NCBI GenBank assembly: GCA_013205415.1
Contig: JABMMY010000071.1
Span: forward strand, 1-10,579
Reading direction: 5' to 3'
Source: Deltaproteobacteria bacterium
GTDB taxonomy: Bacteria; Bdellovibrionota; FAC87; UBA2466
DNA: 10,579 nucleotides
Position 1 is the first letter of the stretch, and the number at the start of each line of letters is the position of its first letter. The translations under genes were made by a program, and so were the position numbers. Under the pieces are notes generated by a model, which worked only from the letters and a program-made list of their open reading frames with translations, was not told the DNA's origin and ran no database searches. Below, in pieces: positions 1-5,712 of the stretch.

Positions 1-2569
1 CTGCTAGCAGAATATCATTTTCAAAAAGCTTGGCGACCACCTCAGTCCCATGTTTAGCAGAGGCCATCGCCTTTACGACATTACCTGCATAATCGGGATG
101 GTTATCGCCGTAAAAGGAAACGAACTTCCCCTCTTTTTCATAGGATAAAAAGAAACCGTTTTTCTCACCGTCTTTAGATTCTTTTAGTGACCAACCAGTT
201 TCACTCTTAATGGCCCGATACTTTTTAAAGAAGTTTCTTTTCTCATCCATTTTAAAGGTGCCAGGAAACTCTCTTTCATAAATAGTATTAGGACTTGTCC
301 CCGCAGCTACCATTACCGACTTCGCAGGTAGGGTAATCGTTTCACCATTACCTCGTTTAAAAATTAAGGCTTCAACAGAACCAAACTTATCTTTGAGGGC
401 CTCAAGTGGACTCATGTTTTCAATAAATCCGATGCCCTCCTCAAGTGCTTTTTCAACCTCCTCATGATTCAATCGGTAGGCTGGGGAATCGGATATCTTT
501 TTACGATAAGCAATAGAGACTCCGCCCCATTCTCGACAAAGAGTAATGAAATTGGGTACTCGTTTTTCTTTTGTCGCTTTACTTCGTTCCTCTCGGACCG
601 CTTTTCCATGTTCGATAAAGGTGGTTAAAATCTCCTTCTCCTCGGAATCGCACATCGACCAGGTGACCTCTTCACCCCCGTGACGACAAAGAGTTTCAAA
701 ACGCTCCAGAGCCTTTTCTACCTGTAGTGGATAGTAAGCAAGTAGTTCAGTCGCAGTATCGACAGCGGTGAGGCCGCCTCCAATAACAATAGCTGGCAAC
801 CGCACCTGTAAATTCGCCATTGAGGCCTTCTTAAAGGCTCCTGTCAATTGTAGCGACATCAAAAAATCTGAGGCTTTTCTGATTCCTCGAATTAAATTAT
901 TTTTCATGTCGATGATCGTAGGTCTGCCAGCGCCCGTAGCGATTGCCACATGGTGAAAGCCCAATTCCCACGCATCTTCTAAATTTAGAGTGCCACCAAA
1001 TCGAACTCCACCATAAAATCTAATGTTTTGACGACGAAGAAGACTTAAGTAAATCACAGATAAAAAGTTTTTATCCCATCGGACAGTGATTCCATATTCT
1101 GAAACACCTCCAAACCCCATTAGAAATCTCTCGTCCAATTCCTTTTTTAATTCTGAGAATTGCTGAAGAGGTTTGGGGAAGGGTCTTCCTTTTCCGGTGA
1201 GAGTCGGATCTACCGGTTCTAGTTTCAAACCATCAATGCCGACTACGCCAAATCCTTCATTGGCAAAGTAATGAGCAGCGGTATAGCCGGCAGGTCCTAA
1301 GCCCACGACGAGAATATTTTTTCCGTTATAGGGGAGGGCATAGGGACGCTTTCGATTAATAGGATTCCATCTGGTGAGTAAACTATAAATTTCAAAACCG
1401 AATGGAAGATTAAGCACATCGGTTAAGGTTCCAGTTTCTGTTTGGGGAATGTTAACGGGATCCTGTTTCTGAAAAATACATCCCTTCATGCAATCATTAC
1501 AGATCCGGTGTCCCGTACCAGGACACATAGGATTATCAAGCATGATCATAGAAAGAGCGCCGATGAGCTCACCCTCTCGTCGCAAAACGTGCATCTCTGA
1601 AATTCGCTCGTCAAGAGGACAGCCTGCCAAAGGAATTCCTAGTGGGTTTTTTTTGTAGCCCCCCTCTTTTTCTTCGAAACCTTTAGCGCAAGAATCCTTT
1701 TTTCGTTCGTGACAAAATATGCAGTAATCTACCTCTCGCAAATATTCTTTCGTCGTCATTCTGGCGTCGGTTAGTTTAAATCCTTGGCGATGACGTAAGT
1801 GTTCCTCTGGCCCATACTTCATTTCTGGAAGGGCATCCCTGGGACTAATAGTTTCTACTAAGTTTTCAAAATCAATTTTTTGAGCTCTTACATAGGAGCC
1901 CCAAGTAGAAATTTTCTTTCTTCGCTCGGGGGTAAGGGCGACTTGAACACACCAATCTTCAAAAACTCTAAGCGCGGCAGTTATCTTTTCGCTGGGATTG
2001 GAACCTGAAAAATACATGCACAGGGTTTGAATACGGTTTTGATCTGAAGTCCCTAGGGTGCCAAGTTTTAATTGTTTTTCTGCATCTAATAGAAAGAGAA
2101 CTATTTCTGCAAAAATAACCTCCTCCTCCTTAGTGTTTTGGGGCGGAGCCTGCGCAATGACTTTTTTGATTAAAGCATCGAGGGTTTTCCAGGTTTCTTG
2201 AGAGCAGGGGCTTTCATTGAGTCTTTTAAAGACTCGAATATTTAAAAAATCTTTTTTGAATTTAAATGTAGGGTGCAGTTCTTGAGTCGCAGATTTTACT
2301 AATTGGGTATGGCTAGTAATATTAAAGAGTTTGCCAATAAATTCACCCACCGATTTAGCGGTTTCAATCAGTGCATTGCCCTCTTCAGCGTAGGTGGGGG
2401 GGCTGGTATCTAGGGCTTTGAATCTTTTTACCGTTTCTGGCGTGGTCTCTTGGCAGTATCTCCAAAATTCTGTGTGGAGATCTTTAAGGCGTAATGGATT
2501 ATAAAGATCGGAAAAGGTAAAACCAGAAATACCTAGAGGAAGATCTTTGATGTCATTTGTAATAGCCAT
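1..2569 (-). CDS. GltD-like FAD/NAD(P)-dependent oxidoreductase with Fe-S region, C-terminus cut by window edge
   Basis: I translated this frame by hand: 856 uninterrupted codons from ATG at 2569 to the window edge, so the C-terminus is missing. The first 270 residues are helical-looking and match nothing I recognise. Residues 280-380 hold eight cysteines (C283, C286, C294, C317, C349, C357, C360, C364), including the GCPLDERI and CNDCMKGC motifs, resembling the Fe-S domain of glutamate synthase small subunit (GltD). An FAD Rossmann motif, VVGLGPAG, is at 421-428; a second dinucleotide motif, VIGGGLTAVD, at 595-604 corresponds to GltD's NADPH site; AAGTSPN follows at 755-761. Residues 613-690 look like an insertion relative to GltD. 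It probably moves electrons between NAD(P)H and an unknown acceptor in the cytoplasm. Long proteins of this type occur in many proteobacteria; from memory they exceed 1000 residues. An in-frame TAA 15 nt upstream of the ATG fixes the start, although no Shine-Dalgarno sequence is visible. No GltB-type large subunit is seen, so true glutamate synthase is not implied. Confidence 0.88.
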   Translation of the reverse strand, partial: MAITNDIKDLPLGISGFTFSDLYNPLRLKDLHTEFWRYCQETTPETVKRFKALDTSPPTYAEEGNALIETAKSVGEFIGKLFNITSHTQLVKSATQELHPTFKFKKDFLNIRVFKRLNESPCSQETWKTLDALIKKVIAQAPPQNTKEEEVIFAEIVLFLLDAEKQLKLGTLGTSDQNRIQTLCMYFSGSNPSEKITAALRVFEDWCVQVALTPERRKKISTWGSYVRAQKIDFENLVETISPRDALPEMKYGPEEHLRHRQGFKLTDARMTTKEYLREVDYCIFCHERKKDSCAKGFEEKEGGYKKNPLGIPLAGCPLDERISEMHVLRREGELIGALSMIMLDNPMCPGTGHRICNDCMKGCIFQKQDPVNIPQTETGTLTDVLNLPFGFEIYSLLTRWNPINRKRPYALPYNGKNILVVGLGPAGYTAAHYFANEGFGVVGIDGLKLEPVDPTLTGKGRPFPKPLQQFSELKKELDERFLMGFGGVSEYGITVRWDKNFLSVIYLSLLRRQNIRFYGGVRFGGTLNLEDAWELGFHHVAIATGAGRPTIIDMKNNLIRGIRKASDFLMSLQLTGAFKKASMANLQVRLPAIVIGGGLTAVDTATELLAYYPLQVEKALERFETLCRHGGEEVTWSMCDSEEKEILTTFIEHGKAVREERSKATKEKRVPNFITLCREWGGVSIAYRKKISDSPAYRLNHEEVEKALEEGIGFIENMSPLEALKDKFGSVEALIFKRGNGETITLPAKSVMVAAGTSPNTIYEREFPGTFKMDEKRNFFKKYRAIKSETGWSLKESKDGEKNGFFLSYEKEGKFVSFYGDNHPDYAGNVVKAMASAKHGTEVVAKLFENDILLA

Positions 2570-2591
2570 ATCATTAATATTTTAGGCAAAG

Positions 2592-2621
2592 ACCATAGCT
2601 TAAAGCATCTATAGTTGTCAT
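2592..2621 (-). promoter_or_regulatory. Weak sigma70-type promoter candidate for the oxidoreductase gene
   Basis: In the 90-bp gap between the small basic protein gene and the oxidoreductase gene, the minus strand reads ATGACA (2616-2621), an 18-bp spacer, then TATGGT (2592-2597). That is 5/6 and 4/6 match to the -35 and -10 consensus. A start about 7 nt downstream would give a leader of roughly 15 nt. The spacer contains the imperfect palindrome GCTTTAAGC, which could be an operator but may be chance. The same gap holds an AT-rich inverted repeat (TTAAG/CTTAA, 2638-2656) just after the upstream stop codon, without a GC stem or T-run, so I do not call it a terminator. The functional break between the two genes is inferred. 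Confidence 0.28.
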
Positions 2622-2659
2622 TACGACAGTCTAGTTTTTAAGATTTTAAAACTTAATTC

Positions 2660-2974
2660 TTAAGGAGTGTGTTTGACCTTCTTACCTAATTTTTTGACCT
2701 CTTTGGCGGCCTTATCCATAGTATTTGCTATTGATTTTGCACCTTTAGCAGCCATGTCCATTCCCTTTGAAGTCACCTCTAAACCCTGAGAAATTCGCTC
2801 GGCTGTCACAATGTCCTTGGCCTTATTCAGCGCTATTTTAGAACCAGAAACGCTCACAGACACAGCCTCCTTCATCATCGAGGCCGCTTTACCCGCTCCT
2901 TGAGTCATTTGACTAGCTTTAGCCTTTAACTCCTTTGCCTTTTTTAGAATTTCGGTTAAATCAGGTTTTTTCAT
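2660..2974 (-). CDS. Small basic Ala/Lys-rich helical protein of unknown function
   Basis: I do not recognise this 104-residue protein. It has about 22 Lys and 1 Arg against about 10 Asp/Glu, many Ala, Met and Ser, and no Cys, Trp, Tyr or Phe. There is no signal peptide and no membrane segment. The second half (about 69-103) repeats an AAK-containing pattern with roughly 11-residue spacing (MDMAAKGAKSI, then ANTMDKAAKEV), suggesting a long amphipathic helix. Such composition is seen in histone H1-like DNA binders, LEA-like proteins and coiled-coil chaperones, and the sequence cannot tell these apart. The start ATG lies 4 nt after the stop of the YD-repeat gene, with an AGG-containing ribosome binding site overlapping that stop (AATAGGTAA), so translation is probably coupled. 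A role linked to the YD-repeat protein (chaperone, partner or antagonist) is only a contextual guess. A real gene is likely because of the tight coupling and non-random composition. Confidence 0.75.
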   Translation of the reverse strand: MKKPDLTEILKKAKELKAKASQMTQGAGKAASMMKEAVSVSVSGSKIALNKAKDIVTAERISQGLEVTSKGMDMAAKGAKSIANTMDKAAKEVKKLGKKVKHTP

Positions 2975-2978
2975 AAGA

Positions 2979-4727
2979 TTACCTATTCAAGTTGAGCCCC
3001 GCAGGACGAATAATATTAAGCAAGTTTTGGAAGTTTTTCATTACTTTTTTTGAAATCTCAGGGGAGTTGTTTTGTGTGGGTTTTCGAGAAGAGGATTCTG
3101 GCCCTGAGATTTCTGTTTTTAAAATTATTCCTTTAGAATCATATTGTATTTTTACGGTGCCTACCCCTTTTTGAGAGATGACTATCGGTTTTCCCAAGGA
3201 ACCATATTTGAAACTAATTGAAGTAGACTCCCCATCTAATATTTCCGTAATTTTTCCTGAGCGGTCATAATTTAAAAACACCTTTTCTTTTCGACTATTA
3301 CTGGCGGTGTTTAAATTACCTCTAGCATCATATCCAAAGGAGGATATCAAACCATTTTCAATTACCTTAGAAACCTTATTCCACTTGGAATCATATGTTA
3401 AACGAAGGTCATCTTTTTTTCCCACTCGTTCGGTGAGTAGACCTTCATTATTATATTTAAAATTGGTAGTCTCGCCGTTTTGCACTATTTGTAATGGTTT
3501 TCCACAACAAGGAGTGAAGGTAGTCACCGTATTTCCTATCGAGCTTTTAGTCTCCTGTTTATAAAGATATTTTGACCCATCCTGCCGGCTCTTAATAAAA
3601 AAATCATCCAGCTCTTCAACGGTGCCCGTTTTTCCCCGTTGGGTAACCTTAGTGTTAAAGTTGTTTTCGGGATCGTTCGCATTTCTGCCGTAGGCGTAGG
3701 TGATTTCTAACCCCTCTTTTTCTTTGTGATAAATAACGAGCCCGCTATCATTATATTGAAACTCTCTAGTGACTTTGTTAGTGGGCGAAGATTCACTAAC
3801 ATAAACAATCTGACTCAAAAGGTGAGGGAATTTTTTATTGTTATATTGGTAGCTAAACACCTGGTCGTTAGAATCGGTCACATTAATTAGGTTTCCATTA
3901 GAATCGTAAGTGTATTTGGCTTTGTGATTTTTATTATCGATAATTTCTATGATTCTATCTTGTCTCCACGTAAATTTAATACTTGCGGCCTTATCTTGGT
4001 CATGAACCTCCTCAAGATGAAATTTTTGAGTTTTAGAGTAGACAAAATTAAAGGTGAAATTATTTTTATCGATCTGCTTAACGAGTCGACCGTCCTTATC
4101 AAATATTTGGGTGAGTCCCTCTTTTTGTCTTATCCACTCGCTATTTTTATAGGCAAGGGTTTGTAAACCATATTCATTAGAGATTAAATTACCGGTCTTA
4201 GGGAGGGGGAGTTTGATAGCATATTTAAAAGCCATCTCTGCGCGAAACTGGTCACTTGTTTGTAATTGTTTTAGCATTTTTTCAGGAAGTTGAACCGGTT
4301 TTAATTCCGCCTCGGTCATGACCCTTCCATTTTTAATTTCGAAATAGGCCCGTTTTACAGAATCTAAAAATTGCTCCCTAGCTTTGGGATCCTCTTTTTC
4401 TGGTTTGAAGTAAATAGTATTTCCAGTTCCCCCATCTCGTAAAATTACGTTGCGTTCGGCTGTGGTAATAAGGGCACTTTCAAAGGGCGAAGTCCAGCCC
4501 CAACCAAAAGATCCTGGCCAGCCTGTCACCTCATTTAGTGCAGTGATAGAATTGTAGGTTCTCACCACTTCAAGTGGAATGATCATTCCTTGAATACTAA
4601 AATCGATGTAGATGGCGTTCATACCTCCATTAACTCGATTTACCACGACAGCTTGCGAGGTCGCTTCAAGTAAAAAAAGAAAAACAAAGGAGGCCCTGGT
4701 GTATTTTTTAAAGGTGTTTTTCATCAT
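2979..4727 (-). CDS. Secreted YD-repeat (RHS-like) protein
   Basis: The reading frame is open from an ATG at 4790, but the start chosen here is the MetMet pair at 4727/4724. It gives a normal signal peptide (Lys/Arg-rich n-region, hydrophobic SFVFLFLL core, likely cleavage after SQA), whereas the extra 21 residues from 4790 are Arg-rich and have no ribosome binding site. Using numbering from 4790, residues 57-104 resemble the N-terminal DUF6531-type region of RHS proteins (PLEVVRTYNS, then GWGWTSPFE). YD-type repeats follow: YDSNGNL at 295, YNDSGL at 346, then a regular array at 446, 466, 487, 508, 529 and 550, spaced 20-21 residues. YD repeats normally form a beta-cage. The protein is short for an RHS protein, has no recognisable core-terminating motif, and ends in about 40 residues of Ser/Asn/Pro-rich and basic sequence with no toxin domain I recognise. 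It is therefore probably a periplasmic, surface or secreted structural protein. It lies downstream of tadB and directly upstream of the small basic protein gene. Confidence 0.85.
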   Translation of the reverse strand: MMKNTFKKYTRASFVFLFLLEATSQAVVVNRVNGGMNAIYIDFSIQGMIIPLEVVRTYNSITALNEVTGWPGSFGWGWTSPFESALITTAERNVILRDGGTGNTIYFKPEKEDPKAREQFLDSVKRAYFEIKNGRVMTEAELKPVQLPEKMLKQLQTSDQFRAEMAFKYAIKLPLPKTGNLISNEYGLQTLAYKNSEWIRQKEGLTQIFDKDGRLVKQIDKNNFTFNFVYSKTQKFHLEEVHDQDKAASIKFTWRQDRIIEIIDNKNHKAKYTYDSNGNLINVTDSNDQVFSYQYNNKKFPHLLSQIVYVSESSPTNKVTREFQYNDSGLVIYHKEKEGLEITYAYGRNANDPENNFNTKVTQRGKTGTVEELDDFFIKSRQDGSKYLYKQETKSSIGNTVTTFTPCCGKPLQIVQNGETTNFKYNNEGLLTERVGKKDDLRLTYDSKWNKVSKVIENGLISSFGYDARGNLNTASNSRKEKVFLNYDRSGKITEILDGESTSISFKYGSLGKPIVISQKGVGTVKIQYDSKGIILKTEISGPESSSRKPTQNNSPEISKKVMKNFQNLLNIIRPAGLNLNR

Positions 4728-4731
4728 TATT

Positions 4732-4737
4732 ATTATA
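4732..4737 (-). promoter_or_regulatory. Perfect -10 hexamer immediately before the YD-repeat gene start
   Basis: The minus strand reads TATAAT exactly at 4732-4737, ending 4 nt before the ATG at 4727 and 7 nt before the ATG at 4724. A transcript starting 7-8 nt downstream would begin at or next to the second ATG, that is, as a leaderless mRNA. I see no acceptable -35 at 16-18 bp (CGGCGT and neighbours) and no extended -10 TG. The region is AT-rich, so the hexamer may be chance. The gene could equally be read through from tadB. Confidence 0.22.
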
Positions 4738-4834
4738 CTCTGTAATGGTGTTTCACGCCGCTGAATCCGCCGTAAAAATAGTTGGCGCATCGAGTTGTTT
4801 AATGCGATGCATGTATTCTCTTCTAGAAGGGGGG

Positions 4835-5710
4835 TTAGACCTTAATCTGAACAATCTTCCAAATCGTAAATCCGCCTACAAACTGAAGGCTCATCATGAT
4901 GAGAAGCAGGCCCCAGCCCGGAATCGTTGTAAACATAGGCGCAATTCTTTCGGGGTCGACAGAGTAGAGAACTGCAGCAAGGGCAAAGGGCATTAAAACC
5001 ACTATCACTCCCTGTAAGACCCCCTGAGACACCATGGCCGATATTTTTGACTCCACCTTTATTCTTTCGCGAATGGTAACCGAGATCGTATCAAAGGTTT
5101 CAGCTAAGTTACCGCCCGTCTCCTTTAAAATATTCACACTGGTGGTGAACATCTCAATGTCATCGGCCGGCATTCTTATTGAAAGATTTGACATAGCATC
5201 TTCTAATGTCACGCCCAATTTATTTTGCGCAAGCACGAGGCCAAATTCTTGAGAAATAGGATTGGGCAGTTCCTCGGTCACAATCTGTAAGGCCTGTGGC
5301 ACGTTCAATCCAGAGCGTAACCCATTTGACATTAAAGAGAGCCCATCCACCATTTGAACTACAAATTTTGTGATTCTTTTTTTATGCATGATGAAGATGA
5401 CTCTTCTTGGCAAGGTCCAGGAAAGAAAAACAAAGAGCCCACCAAAAAAAACAACGGCACCTACAGAAGGGGCAAAAATTAAAAGCGCTAAACCAAAGAT
5501 TCCCAAAAGGTATATCAAATAAAAAAGAGCCAATTTTTCTGGAGTTATTGTCACAAACATCAGGTCTAACAATCGGGCCATTTCCTCTTGTTCAGACTTT
5601 GCTTTAAATCCAACCCAACCATATAGCTGGTCACCATTGAGTAAGAGACCTATAAGTAAAGCTCCGCCCACCCAGCCGATAGCTAAAAATTTAAGTAACG
5701 TTGCTGCCAT
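4835..5710 (-). CDS. tadB: Tad pilus inner-membrane platform protein TadB (GspF-type)
   Basis: This 291-residue membrane protein has likely transmembrane segments at about 4-24, 60-79, 83-98, 231-249 and 263-284. The cytoplasmic T2SSF/GspF domain spans about 116-240 and shows the family pattern: MVDGLSLMSNGLRSGLNVPQAL at its start (quoted here in part: residues 120-141), GVTLEDAM at 166-173, then ILKETGGNLAETFD at 194-207. In Tad systems TadB and TadC form the inner-membrane platform that couples the CpaF ATPase to pilin polymerisation. The length fits TadB (usually about 300). The start ATG follows the stop of the CpaE-CpaF fusion by 2 nt, with an AGTAGGT ribosome binding site inside the end of the upstream gene, so it is coupled to it. 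The usual next gene, tadC, is absent: the downstream neighbour is the YD-repeat protein. Confidence 0.93.
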   Translation of the reverse strand: MAATLLKFLAIGWVGGALLIGLLLNGDQLYGWVGFKAKSEQEEMARLLDLMFVTITPEKLALFYLIYLLGIFGLALLIFAPSVGAVVFFGGLFVFLSWTLPRRVIFIMHKKRITKFVVQMVDGLSLMSNGLRSGLNVPQALQIVTEELPNPISQEFGLVLAQNKLGVTLEDAMSNLSIRMPADDIEMFTTSVNILKETGGNLAETFDTISVTIRERIKVESKISAMVSQGVLQGVIVVLMPFALAAVLYSVDPERIAPMFTTIPGWGLLLIMMSLQFVGGFTIWKIVQIKV

Positions 5711-5712
5711 AG

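Noticed and set aside
768..956. Plus-strand open frames opposite the oxidoreductase, YD-repeat and pilus genes (for example 768-956, 3307-3564, 8911-9153, 10155-10484).
   Set aside because: All lie antisense to well-supported minus-strand genes, lack domains or ribosome binding sites, and have compositions expected of antisense shadows.
2638..2656. AT-rich inverted repeat (TTAAG/CTTAA) after the small basic protein gene as a terminator.
   Set aside because: The stem is only 5 bp and contains a single G-C pair, and no T-run follows in the direction of transcription.
2979..3120. Polymorphic toxin domain at the C-terminus of the YD-repeat protein, with the small basic protein as its immunity partner.
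   Set aside because: Only about 40 residues follow the last repeat, no RHS core-terminating motif is seen, and the small protein is basic and Lys-rich, unlike typical immunity proteins; there is no positive evidence.
4728..4790. Upstream ATG at 4790 as the start of the YD-repeat protein.
   Set aside because: It adds 21 Arg-rich residues before a good signal peptide and has no ribosome binding site; the start at 4727/4724 is preferred, though not proven.
4753..4812. A 19-codon minus-strand ORF (MHRIKQLDAPTIFTADSAA) between tadB and the YD-repeat gene, preceded by a purine-rich GAAGAG.
   Set aside because: Too short and without any recognisable feature; it overlaps the alternative upstream start region of the YD-repeat frame, and chance ORFs of this size are common.
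4820..4835. Perfect 10-bp palindrome CTTCTAGAAG just after the tadB stop.
   Set aside because: No loop, no T-run and no second copy seen; it is likely chance rather than a terminator or operator.
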